A stretch of DNA of 64,000 bases from Bacteroidia bacterium (GTDB lineage: Bacteria; Bacteroidota; Bacteroidia; B-17B0; Aurantibacillaceae): NCBI GenBank assembly GCA_016787785.1, contig JAEUTO010000006.1, positions 682,001 through 746,000 of the forward strand, read 5' to 3'. Every line of letters starts with the position of its first letter. Position 1 is the stretch's first letter. The notes under the pieces were generated by a model. That model saw nothing but the letters and a program-made list of their open reading frames with translations, did not search any database and had not been told where the DNA came from. Below are positions 17,876 to 26,500 of this stretch, piece after piece. A program made the position numbers and the translations under genes.

Positions 17876-18318
17876 CGCCTTTATACAACGACGAAAGCTT
17901 TATGCGTGAAGCCTTAAAGGAGGCTCAAAAAGCCTTTGACAAGGACGAAATTCCTATTGGGGCTATAATTGTTGCTGAAAATAAGATCATTGCCAGGGCG
18001 CATAATTTAACAGAGACACTTAATGACGTAACAGCTCATGCAGAAATGCAGGCCATTACTTCTGCCGCTAATTTTATTGGTGGGAAATACTTAACTGATT
18101 GCACTTTATATGTAACTATAGAGCCTTGTGTTATGTGCGCAGGGGCATTGGCCTGGAGCCATATTACAAAAATTGTTTATGGGGCCAGCGAAACTAAAAA
18201 AGGCTATTCTCTTTTAGAAAAAAACCTTCTTCATCCTAAAACTGAGGTTGTAAAGGGCATTTTAAGCGAAGAGTGCGAAAAAATAATGAAGGATTTTTTT
18301 GTTAAGAAGCGTAAATAA
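17866..18318 (+). CDS. tadA: tRNA-specific adenosine deaminase (A34 to inosine)
   Basis: The 150-residue cytidine/deoxycytidylate-deaminase-fold enzyme has its zinc and catalytic site in AHAEMQAI and PCVMCAGALAWSHI. The N-terminal MREALKEAQKAFDKDEIPIGAI is typical of TadA. It converts A34 of tRNA-Arg(ACG) to inosine so that CGN codons can be read. The start is a TTG at 17866, which overlaps the upstream stop. The next in-frame ATG (17902) would remove part of the first helix, so TTG is preferred. The argS gene, also for arginine decoding, lies 0.7 kb downstream. Confidence 0.94.
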   Translation: MSIAPLYNDESFMREALKEAQKAFDKDEIPIGAIIVAENKIIARAHNLTETLNDVTAHAEMQAITSAANFIGGKYLTDCTLYVTIEPCVMCAGALAWSHITKIVYGASETKKGYSLLEKNLLHPKTEVVKGILSEECEKIMKDFFVKKRK

Positions 18319-18341
18319 TTGTTTTTGGCATTATTTTTGGA

Positions 18342-18349
18342 TAACTTTG
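18342..18349 (+). promoter_or_regulatory. Bacteroidetes -7 promoter box
   Basis: TAACTTTG fits TAnnTTTG and ends 17 bases before the ATG at 18367. A TTG lies 14 bases upstream of the box, closer than the usual 19. Confidence 0.45.
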
Positions 18350-18366
18350 GGTATAAATTAACAACC

Positions 18367-18789
18367 ATGAAAATTTTAAAGACATTATCTATTTCATTTT
18401 TATTAGGTGTTGCAGTGCTTAACACTGCTGCTTTTGGTAAAAACAATTCTGTTTCAGTTAATTTCTCTGATATTCCTGTAAAAACAGTTTGTATTAAAAA
18501 TGCCGCTGCTGCAGATGCTGATAAATTTTTCTCGCAGGCAACTACTTTGTTTTTTGAAGTATACAAAGCCGGTTCAAAAGAAGAAGTAGCTAAAATAGTT
18601 GCATCTTTAAAAGCAGACGCTGCCGTAGAAAGTGTTATTGAAGGTAAATTAACCGGAGATTATCAATCAATTACAATAGTTTTAAAATCAGCAAAAAATA
18701 AAGCCTGGTTTGCTTCAGAATTCAAGAAAGCAGGCTTAAATACTGTCCGAATTAATAACAATCCCATTGTTGAGGTTGAGAAAATGTAA
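18367..18789 (+). CDS. Small secreted protein of unknown function
   Basis: The 140-residue protein has a signal peptide ending near AAFG, then a compact domain. A strand with KTVCIKNAAAADADKFF, a helix KEEVAKIVASLKAD, a strand region SVIEGKLTGDYQSITIVL, and WFASEFKKAGLNTVRINN suggest a ferredoxin-like alternation similar to HMA-type folds. No metal-binding CxxC is present, so metal binding is not supported. ATG 18367 is preferred over a TTG 48 bases upstream because it restores a proper signal peptide and lies downstream of a -7 box. Confidence 0.75.
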   Translation: MKILKTLSISFLLGVAVLNTAAFGKNNSVSVNFSDIPVKTVCIKNAAAADADKFFSQATTLFFEVYKAGSKEEVAKIVASLKADAAVESVIEGKLTGDYQSITIVLKSAKNKAWFASEFKKAGLNTVRINNNPIVEVEKM

Positions 18790-18810
18790 TTTTTAAATAA
18801 ATTAATTTTG

Positions 18811-18839
18811 AAAGCCAAACAAATTTGTTTGGCTTTTTT
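18811..18839 (+). terminator. Rho-independent terminator
   Basis: A perfect palindrome (AAAGCCAAACAAA/TTTGTTTGGCTTT) ends in a T run, 22 bases after the stop of the small secreted protein gene. It may work on both strands. Confidence 0.9.
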
Positions 18840-18842
18840 ATT

Positions 18843-19008
18843 TATACCAAATATAATTATGAAATAGGCTAGAGATGCGAAGTTATATTTTTTCAAGGCG
18901 ATGAAAAAAATCGTTGCATAGCAGTGCCTATAGAAGGATTTTTTGAAAAAGTATTGATAAAAAAGAACAAGCAGATCGGACTATTTTGTATTTATATTTG
19001 GTATTATA
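18843..19008. repeat. 166-bp imperfect palindromic element
   Basis: The two ends are inverted copies: TATACCAAATATAA (18843-18856) against TTATATTTGGTATTATA (18992-19008). Inner parts also pair: GAAATAGGCTAGA near 18861 with GATCGGACTATTTT near 18975, and the centre AAAAAATCGTTGCATAG with CTATAGAAGGATTTTTT. The whole unit could form one long imperfect hairpin. It has no coding capacity. It resembles short palindromic interspersed elements (MITE- or REP-like) that I believe occur in multiple copies in Bacteroidota, but only one copy is present here, so copy number is unproven. Confidence 0.75.
18993..19000 (+). promoter_or_regulatory. Bacteroidetes -7 box inside the palindromic element (argS)
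   Basis: TATATTTG lies in the right terminal arm of the palindromic element, 22 bases before the argS ATG. If functional, the element supplies the argS promoter. Confidence 0.45.
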
Positions 19009-19022
19009 CGTAATTTTAAAAC

Positions 19023-20804
19023 ATGATAAACGCACACAAAATTTTATTTGATACAGTTCTGCAAGCACTAACGCAAGTTTATAATATAAGCAACCCCGTA
19101 ATTACTTTTCAAAAAACAAGAAAGGAATTTGAGGGCGATCTTACTTTGGTAACTTTCCCTTTTATTAAAGAAACCAAAAAATCGCCCGAACAATTAGGGC
19201 AGGAGCTGGGAGAATACCTTTTAAAGAATAACACTAACGTCTCTGCATTTAATGTTGTAAAAGGTTTTTTAAACATTTCGTTAACCAACAAATTCTGGTT
19301 AGGTTATTTTAATGCAGTAAAAGATTTAAGCACCATTGGTTATAAAAAAGAGAACAGTTCGGGCAAAACTATTATGCTTGAGTATTCATCGCCAAACACT
19401 AACAAACCTTTGCACCTTGGGCATGTGCGTAATAATTTGTTAGGCTTTTCGGTAGCACAGATCTTAAAAGCAAACGGACATAACGTTATTAAGGCAAATA
19501 TTATTAACGACAGGGGAATTCACATTTGTAAAAGCATGTTAGCCTGGCAAAAATTTGGCAATGGCGAAACGCCCGCAAGCAGCGGTTTAAAAGGCGATTT
19601 TTTTGTTGGAAAATATTATGTTCTATTTGACAAAGAAAACAAGAAACAAATTGAAGAATTAATTGCTGTTGGAAAAACAAAAGAAGAAGCAGAGAAAAAA
19701 TCAATTCTAATGCTGGAAGCGCAAGACATGCTTCGTAAGTGGGAAGCCGGAGATAAAGCAGTGGTTGATCTTTGGAAAACCATGAATGGATGGGTTTATG
19801 AAGGCTTTGCCGTGACTTATAAAACACTTGGCGTTGATTTTGATAAAATATATTACGAAAGCAATACGTACTTATTGGGTAAAGAAATTATTGAAGAAGG
19901 TCTAAAGAAAAATGTTTTCTACAAAAAGGAAAATGGTAGCGTTGCTATTGATCTTAGTGCCGATGGGTTGGATGAAAAAATAGTATTAAGGAGTGATGGC
20001 ACCAGCGTTTACATTACGCAGGATATTGGTACGGCGATTGAGCGTTTTAAAGAATTTCCTCAGTTGAGCCAGTTAATTTATACGGTTGGTAACGAGCAGG
20101 ATTATCACTTTAAAGTTTTGTTTAAGATCTTAGAAAAATTAGGTTACGCCTGGGCAAAAGAGTGTTACCATTTAAGTTATGGAATGGTTGAGTTGCCTGA
20201 AGGAAAGATGAAGAGTAGGGAAGGTACTGTTGTAGATGCAGATGAATTGATAGAGGAAATGTTAGCCACCGCAACTGCCACTACAAAAGAATTAGGTAAG
20301 GTAGACGATTTTAATGAAGCGGAATTTAAAGAGTTGAATCGTTCAATCGGTTTGGGAGCTTTAAAATACTTTATTTTAAAAGTAGATCCTAAAAAGAAAA
20401 TGTTATTCGATCCTAAAGAGAGTATTGACTTTAATGGTCACACAGGACCTTTTATTCAATATACCCACGCAAGGATAAAATCGGTGCTACGCAAAGCTGC
20501 TTTTGATTTTGAAAAAAGTGAATCTAATGTAGAAATGAATGCTACTGAAAAGGAGCTGGTTAAATTTATTTATGATTTTGAAAGCATTGTTGCTGAATCA
20601 GGTACTGCTTTTAACCCCGCATTGGTTGCTAATTACATTTATGAGGTTACTAAACTGTATAACCGTTTTTATCATGAGTGTCCGATCTTAAAAGAAGAAG
20701 ACCAAAATATTAAAATTTTCAGACTACAGCTTTCAAAATTGTGCGCGCAGGCAATTGCAAACGCCATGAATTTATTGGGAATTGTGGTGCCTGAAAAAAT
20801 GTAA
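19023..20804 (+). CDS. argS: Arginyl-tRNA synthetase
   Basis: The 593-residue class I enzyme contains the N-terminal Arg_N domain (about 1-90), the HIGH-type motif in SSPNTNKPLHLGHVRNN (HLGH at 131-134), the KMSKS-equivalent region around GKMKSREGTVV, and a C-terminal anticodon-binding DALR domain that ends near the stop. It charges tRNA-Arg with arginine. The gene following it starts ten bases after the stop and is probably cotranscribed. Confidence 0.97.
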   Translation: MINAHKILFDTVLQALTQVYNISNPVITFQKTRKEFEGDLTLVTFPFIKETKKSPEQLGQELGEYLLKNNTNVSAFNVVKGFLNISLTNKFWLGYFNAVKDLSTIGYKKENSSGKTIMLEYSSPNTNKPLHLGHVRNNLLGFSVAQILKANGHNVIKANIINDRGIHICKSMLAWQKFGNGETPASSGLKGDFFVGKYYVLFDKENKKQIEELIAVGKTKEEAEKKSILMLEAQDMLRKWEAGDKAVVDLWKTMNGWVYEGFAVTYKTLGVDFDKIYYESNTYLLGKEIIEEGLKKNVFYKKENGSVAIDLSADGLDEKIVLRSDGTSVYITQDIGTAIERFKEFPQLSQLIYTVGNEQDYHFKVLFKILEKLGYAWAKECYHLSYGMVELPEGKMKSREGTVVDADELIEEMLATATATTKELGKVDDFNEAEFKELNRSIGLGALKYFILKVDPKKKMLFDPKESIDFNGHTGPFIQYTHARIKSVLRKAAFDFEKSESNVEMNATEKELVKFIYDFESIVAESGTAFNPALVANYIYEVTKLYNRFYHECPILKEEDQNIKIFRLQLSKLCAQAIANAMNLLGIVVPEKM

Positions 20805-20814
20805 CTGTATAAAC

Positions 20815-21633
20815 ATGAAATTCTTTTCCGACTTTTTTAGAGCTATTGGCAATTGTTTTAAGGCATTTTCTGTGCTATTCGAAAAAGGTTTATGGCCCTA
20901 TATGTTTGTGTGTTTAGCGGGTTGGGTGTTATTGTGGGTGTTAAGTATTTACGGCTTATTTATTTTTGCAGATGCGCTGTCTGATTGGATGAGTGGTTAT
21001 GTAGATTTTAATGCTATCCCTGAAACCGGCCACTGGCTTTCGTTTGCAAAGCCTTATTTGATCGGTACATTTCAATTTTTAGTTAAAATATTATTTAAAT
21101 TGTTGTTTTGGTTTGCAAGTAGCACGCTTATCAAATATGTACTGTTAATGATCTTATCTCCCGTATTTTCTTTGCTTTCCGAAAAAGCAGAGGAGAAATT
21201 AACCGGCAATACTTACCCTTTTGTATTTAAACAATTATTAAAAGATATAGTAAGAGGTATTGCAATTAGTTTCCGTAACATGTTGCTGGAATACTTTTTT
21301 ATTTTCTCTTGCTTTGTTGTTTCCATTATATTTCCGCCTCTATTTGTTATTACAACGCCTTTCTTGTTCTTTTTGGGTTGGTACTTTATAGGCTTCTCAT
21401 TATTGGACTATAATTGTGAGCGCCATAAATATGGCATTTCGCAAAGTATAAATTTCATAAAAAGAAATAAAGGTACGGCCTGTGGTATTGGGTTTGTGTA
21501 CAGTTTTTTTATGGCCCTTCCTTTTTTACCAGGTTCAGTGGTGGGTATTATGTTTGGTCCTTCAATTGGCGTTATTGGAAGTACAATAAGCTTTTTGAAG
21601 ATAAACGAGAATAATACACCTGTTGTAAAATAA
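20815..21633 (+). CDS. EI24 / CysZ-like integral membrane protein
   Basis: The 272-residue protein has about five to six hydrophobic segments (for example WPYMFVCLAGWVLLWVL and FFIFSCFVVSIIFPPLFVI) and the EI24 signature region LLSEKAEEKLTGN followed by DIVRGIAISFRNML and LDYNCERHKYGISQS. CysZ in other bacteria takes up sulfate; there are no sulfur-assimilation genes here, so the substrate is unknown. ATG 20815 is chosen over an upstream in-frame TTG (20782) lying within argS. Confidence 0.82.
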   Translation: MKFFSDFFRAIGNCFKAFSVLFEKGLWPYMFVCLAGWVLLWVLSIYGLFIFADALSDWMSGYVDFNAIPETGHWLSFAKPYLIGTFQFLVKILFKLLFWFASSTLIKYVLLMILSPVFSLLSEKAEEKLTGNTYPFVFKQLLKDIVRGIAISFRNMLLEYFFIFSCFVVSIIFPPLFVITTPFLFFLGWYFIGFSLLDYNCERHKYGISQSINFIKRNKGTACGIGFVYSFFMALPFLPGSVVGIMFGPSIGVIGSTISFLKINENNTPVVK

Positions 21634-21636
21634 ATT

Positions 21637-22500
21637 TTAGTGTCTGTTCTTTTTTATGAATGACAATGCCGTTTCTCCTGTTCTTTTTTTAAACAGCCTC
21701 GAAAAATAAGAAGCATCTTCATAACCAATACTTTCTGCTATTTGATTAATGGAGAGTTTTGAGTGCGCCAAAAAATTTTTCGCCTCTAATATTATTCTGT
21801 CAGAAATAAGGTCTGTGGTGGTTTTATTTAAACACGATCTGCAAATCCTGTTCAAGTGTTTTTCACTTATGGCCATTATGTCTGCGTATTGATGAGGATA
21901 TTTAAGAGTTTTATAATGTTTATCTATTAAGTCTTCTAGTTGCTTTACTTTAATTTGGTATAATGTACTTTGAACGGTTGTTTGAGTTTGATAGGATCTT
22001 GTTAACTCTATATATGTTAGCGTTGCTAGCGTGTGTAGTTTCTGAAATTTCAATAAATTCTCTTCTTCGTATTCTCTCTTTATCTCAGCAAATAAATTTG
22101 TCAATTTTTCTTTTAACTTGTTCTTCACTATAATTATTGGTGGGTTATGTATAGAGCTAAAAAAAGGATAATCCTGTATTTTTTGAGCAATTGATGAACT
22201 GTCGTAGAAATCTTTTGAATGGAAAAAAATGTAACCGTCAATATCATTTGAGAGTTTCCAATTGTGAGTTTGTCCCGGCCGAAGCATAAAAACGGTGCCT
22301 GACACTATTTTATAGCTTGCAAAATCGATTTCGTGCACACCGCTTCCATGGGTAAATAGTACAACCATAAAAAAATCATGTTTATGAGGTGTGTGAATAA
22401 AATGATGTTCTTTAAGATGGTTCGGTAATTTATTGCAATAAAACTCAGCTTCACTCTTAAAATCCTCAATATTGTATACAGGAAGGTCTTTTTTTATCAT
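21637..22500 (-). CDS. AraC-family transcriptional regulator
   Basis: The 287-residue protein has an N-terminal cupin sensor domain (about 30-110; HTPHKHDFFMVVLF, then SGTVFMLRPGQTHNW). It also has a C-terminal double HTH (about 190-285; SEKHLNRICRSCL, then INQIAESIGYEDASYFSRLFKKRTGETALSF). It probably responds to a small molecule bound by the cupin. The gene is convergent with the EI24 gene, three bases apart, and divergent from the DUF983 gene, which could be a target along with its own promoter. Confidence 0.9.
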   Translation of the reverse strand: MIKKDLPVYNIEDFKSEAEFYCNKLPNHLKEHHFIHTPHKHDFFMVVLFTHGSGVHEIDFASYKIVSGTVFMLRPGQTHNWKLSNDIDGYIFFHSKDFYDSSSIAQKIQDYPFFSSIHNPPIIIVKNKLKEKLTNLFAEIKREYEEENLLKFQKLHTLATLTYIELTRSYQTQTTVQSTLYQIKVKQLEDLIDKHYKTLKYPHQYADIMAISEKHLNRICRSCLNKTTTDLISDRIILEAKNFLAHSKLSINQIAESIGYEDASYFSRLFKKRTGETALSFIKKNRH

Positions 22501-22503
22501 TTA

Positions 22504-22511
22504 CAAAAATA
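22504..22511 (-). promoter_or_regulatory. Bacteroidetes -7 box abutting the AraC-family start codon
   Basis: On the minus strand TATTTTTG ends three bases before the ATG (22500). Transcription would begin at about the start codon, predicting a leaderless mRNA. Confidence 0.45.
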
Positions 22512-22604
22512 CTTAAAAATGTCTTTATTGTGCTATTTTTAGAGTAACTTGTTATTGGCCATCTTTCACTAATTTCCGATCTTTACATACACAAGAACAG
22601 TAGT

Positions 22605-22961
22605 ATGAAAACAGAAGGGAATAAACTCAGGAATATGTTGAAAGAAAAATGCCCTAATTGTGGTAAAGGAGATGTTTTTTATAAGGATCAGCCTTTTTTT
22701 AGTTTACCAAAAATGAAAGATGATTGCGATGTGTGTAATTATCATTTTGATCGCGAGCCCGGTTATTTTTTAGGTGCGATGTATATTAGCTACGGCTTGG
22801 CTGTATTAGAGGGAATTATTACCTTTTTAGTGTGTTATTTTTTATTTCCAAATATGGAAACATTGTATGTTGTTCTTACAGTTTGTGCTGTAATGTTTAT
22901 ATTGTCTATGCGAAATTATAAATGGTCGCGGGTATTTTACATGTATATTTTTCCGAATTAA
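22605..22961 (+). CDS. DUF983 membrane protein
   Basis: The 118-residue protein has a zinc-ribbon-like N-terminus (CPNCGKGDVFY, then DDCDVCNYHFDREPGYFLGAMYISYGLAV) followed by two membrane segments. This is the complete DUF983 signature, common in Bacteroidota and Alphaproteobacteria, where it is sometimes near cytochrome oxidase genes. None is present here. Its stop overlaps the stop of the convergent PycTM-like gene by four bases. Confidence 0.88.
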   Translation: MKTEGNKLRNMLKEKCPNCGKGDVFYKDQPFFSLPKMKDDCDVCNYHFDREPGYFLGAMYISYGLAVLEGIITFLVCYFLFPNMETLYVVLTVCAVMFILSMRNYKWSRVFYMYIFPN

Positions 22962-23464
22962 AAGCCGAAAACCGCTTTTAAAATTATCCTCAGTATGGGT
23001 AAACTAACACCAACAGTTGTGCCAATAACTGCGTATCTGAACAAAAGATATTTTGTAGAAGCAACTTTTGAGTTAATAATGATTTGGGTTATTAAATTAT
23101 CTTCTAATGCCGTAAAGTTATGCCCCGGGTGGGTTTTGCAGATCTCTGTCTTAAAATCTTCGATACTTAGTTGCGCTATACTTCCATTAAAATATAAGTT
23201 TGGATCCTTTATCTTTTTTGAGGAGATAACTTTTTTATAGGATCTTGGGTAAAGAGAAATAAGCGTCATAAAAACAGATCCTCCAAGGAATAATAAAGAT
23301 AAAATGATCAACGACCAATGTAAATGCTTTGCAAAGGCGCTGTAAACGGTTAAGATCCCAAACACCAAGCCGCTATTTAAAACTATAAGCCCTGCGTGTT
23401 TTGCTTCTGCAAACTTTAGCCATTCATTTACATTTTGAAATATGTCTTTTAAATCTTCTTTCAT
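22958..23464 (-). CDS. PycTM-like (DUF5706, Pycsar effector family) membrane protein
   Basis: The 168-residue protein has two N-terminal membrane helices (about 22-70) preceded by VNEWLKFAEAKHAGLIVLN. A soluble stretch with YFNGSIAQLSIEDF follows, then LITQIIINSKVASTKYLLFR leading into a C-terminal membrane helix. This order matches the DUF5706/PycTM family, whose best-known members are membrane-disrupting effectors of Pycsar antiphage systems triggered by cCMP or cUMP. No cyclase gene is adjacent, so a defence role is not supported by context. ATG 23464 is preferred to ATG 23500 because the latter lies in the terminator of the upstream gene and before a -7 box. Confidence 0.65.
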   Translation of the reverse strand: MKEDLKDIFQNVNEWLKFAEAKHAGLIVLNSGLVFGILTVYSAFAKHLHWSLIILSLLFLGGSVFMTLISLYPRSYKKVISSKKIKDPNLYFNGSIAQLSIEDFKTEICKTHPGHNFTALEDNLITQIIINSKVASTKYLLFRYAVIGTTVGVSLPILRIILKAVFGF

Positions 23465-23473
23465 ATCTAAATT

Positions 23474-23481
23474 CAAAGCTA
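23474..23481 (-). promoter_or_regulatory. Bacteroidetes -7 box for the PycTM-like gene
   Basis: On the minus strand TAGCTTTG fits TAnnTTTG and ends nine bases before the ATG at 23464. It sits directly after the adhesin terminator, giving the small gene its own transcription unit. Confidence 0.5.
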
Positions 23482-23483
23482 CA

Positions 23484-23519
23484 AAAAAAGAGAGAACCAT
23501 TTCCGGTTCTCTCTTTTTT
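23484..23519 (-). terminator. Rho-independent terminator of the 2163-aa adhesin
   Basis: GAGAGAACC/GGTTCTCTC, extended by A/T pairs, forms a stem with a six-base loop and a T run on the minus strand, 16 bases after the adhesin stop codon. Confidence 0.88.
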
Positions 23520-23535
23520 ATAGATTTATTGTTTT

Positions 23536-26500
23536 TTATCTCTGTAAAGTTACATGTCCTGTATAAAGTTTTGTTTTCGAATCAGGTGTAGTTACACTGA
23601 TCTTCCAAACATATACATCTTCTTTACAATCTTCCCCTTTAAATGTACCATCCCAACTGCTGAAGAAATCTGCTGTATAAAATAGTTTCTCTCCCCAACG
23701 ATCAAAGATCATCATATCGTATTTTACAATGTTATAACCTTTAGGGAAGAAGGTGTCGTTAATGCCATCTCCATTTGGTGTAAATGCATTTGGAACATAA
23801 AAGCTTGTGCCTTCTCCAATAGTTATTGTTCTCATTGTTGTATCAGAGCAACCCCATTTGTTTGTAATAACTAAAGCAATAGGATAAGTGCCTGCTTTTT
23901 CAAACATGTAAATTGGATTTTGTTGAGTTGTTTGATAACCGTTATTGCTAACAAAATACCAGTTCCATGTATTAATACCAGGGCCCTGCGAACCATCAGT
24001 AAAATGAACTTCATCCAGCCCTTCAATTGGGTGAGCTGGTGAATATTCAAAAATGGCACTTGGTATTGGATACGCGTTAACCGTATATGTGGTTGAGTTA
24101 GGGCAACCATTTGCATCTACAAAACTTGCTTTTACAACATAGTCTCCGGCCTGACTGATGCAATAATTTAAATTAATACCGTTGAAGGCTTGACCATTAA
24201 ATACCCAACTAGCCGTAACTAATGATGCGGCACCCGGTGCGTTTTGTAAAGCGAAATTTGTGCAGAACGGAACACATTTTTTATTGTTGTCTAATAACAC
24301 AGTTGCATTTGGTAAAGGGTCAAGAACAACTAATGTGCTTGTAGATCCTACGCAACCCCTGTTATCTGTTACACTTAAAGTATACATACCACTTTGAGTC
24401 ATGCTGCTAGGCGTAAAGCTGGTAGCAGAGTTAGGTGATAAGAAATTATTTGGCCCTGTCCATTGATACATTAAAAAGCCCGGAGAGCCTTGTAAACTAA
24501 CTTGCGTATTGATACAGGTTTTTGCAGTAGAAGTAATGCTTGGCACAGGCAATGGATAGGTACCAACGTTGACCGCACTTGAACTTGTACATGTATTAAC
24601 ACCTGTAACGGTTACTGTATAATTACCGGATGTACTATTATTTACAAAAGGTATTTGTGGATTTTGTTGGTTAGAGCTAAATCCGTTTGGACCAATCCAA
24701 GAATAAGTTGCACCACCGGTTGCAGTTAATACAGTTGAATAACCAAAGCAAACCGTTGCACCGTTAGCTAATAAAACGGGGTTAGGATTAATAACAACAC
24801 TTGTTGATGTGGTAGCCTGACAACCGTTAGCATCCGTAACGGTTAAAACATAAACTCCCGAGTTATTGTTGAATGCATTTGTAATAGCCGGGTTTTGTGA
24901 TGTGCTTGTAAATCCTGAAGGACCTGTCCATGAATAGTTAACGCCACCCGTACCGGATAGATTTATATTCTTGGTTTCGCAAACAGGGCCGTTATTTGCA
25001 GCTACAGGTAGTGGTAGTGGATTAATTACAACTGATGTAGTCGCCAAAATAGAACAGCTGTTCGCAGTAACTATAACTGAATATGTTCCGTTTGCAGGCA
25101 TGGTCACATTATTTATAGTTGGACTTGATGATAAATTACTGAATCCATTCGGACCAACCCAGGCATAAGAAGATCCGCCGGTTGCTGTAAAGTTTAAAAC
25201 GCCTCCAACACAAACCGGAGAGCTGTTAAATAAAACCGGAACAGGTAATGGTGTAATATTTACATTAGCCACACCGGTGTTTGTACAACCAACGGCACTT
25301 GTAACTGTAACATTATATACACCGGCCATATTAACCTGTGCGTTTGTAATAATTGTATTTTGTCCTATAGCTGTAAAACCTCCTGGACCGCTCCATGCAT
25401 AGTTTGAACCAGGTAAAGAAGTGGCACCTACGCCCATATTTTGTCCAACGCAAACGGATGAACCATTTGCTGTTAAAGTAGGAGTAGGGTTAACTGTAAC
25501 GTTTGTTGTTGTTGAATTTTTACAACTGTTAAGATCGGTTACCGTTACAGTGTAAATCCCAGAATTAACAGGCGAAGCAGTTGTTATACTTGGATTTTGA
25601 TTTTGAGACGAAAAAGTATTTGGTCCTGTCCATGTATATGTTACAGCGCCACCGGATGTTAAATTCAATGTTTGCCCATTACAAATAGGTCCGTTGTTTG
25701 AGATCGTTGGCAACGGTAATGGATTAACCGTTACACTTGTTGAAGCTGCAGCAGTGCAATTTCCAACAGAAGCAATTAGATTATATGTTCCGTTCATGCC
25801 AATTGTTGCTAAAGCAATAGTTGGATTTTGCGCATTAGAAGTAAATGCATTTGGTCCTGTCCATGTATAACTGGTAGCTGTAGGCGAATTTAATTGTATA
25901 GTTGTTCCCGCACAATAAGGCCCTGTATTTGTTGCGGTTGTAGTGGGTGTTACAATGGTAACATTTACCGTTGCGGTATTTGTACATGTCAATGCAGAAA
26001 CCGTTACAGTATAAACACCGCCATTAGCAACAGTTGAACCAACAACCGTAGGGTTTTGTATGGCAGATATAAATGCCGATGGCCCGCTCCATGCATAAGA
26101 GCTTCCTCCACCTGAGGTAAAATTTATATTACTTCCAACACAAACCGGACTATTACTTCCAATTAATGGTGTTGGAATTGGATTTACAACAACTGTAGTT
26201 GACGATGTATTATTACAACCGTTAGTACCTGTAACAACAACAGAATAAACACCGCCATTTGAAACAGATGAAGTTGCTATTGATGGATTTTGCAAGTTAG
26301 ATGAATATGCTAAAGGTCCGCTCCATGTATAAGTAGAAGCACCATTAACATTTAATTGTATGGTTGCACCTGCACAATAAGGCCCTGTATTTGAAGCTGT
26401 AGGAGTTGGCAAAGCCTTAACCGTTACACTGGTTGTTGCAGCTGCAGTACAAGTACCAACAGTCGCAATAAGGCTGTAGGTTCCACTCATTCCAACTGTT

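Noticed and set aside
18319-18366. An upstream TTG start for the small secreted protein at 18367
   Set aside because: It would add 16 residues before a normal signal peptide and would lie upstream of the -7 box at 18342-18349.
23465-23500. An earlier ATG (23500) for the PycTM-like gene
   Set aside because: The extra 12 codons lie in the terminator hairpin of the adhesin gene and upstream of the -7 box at 23474-23481.
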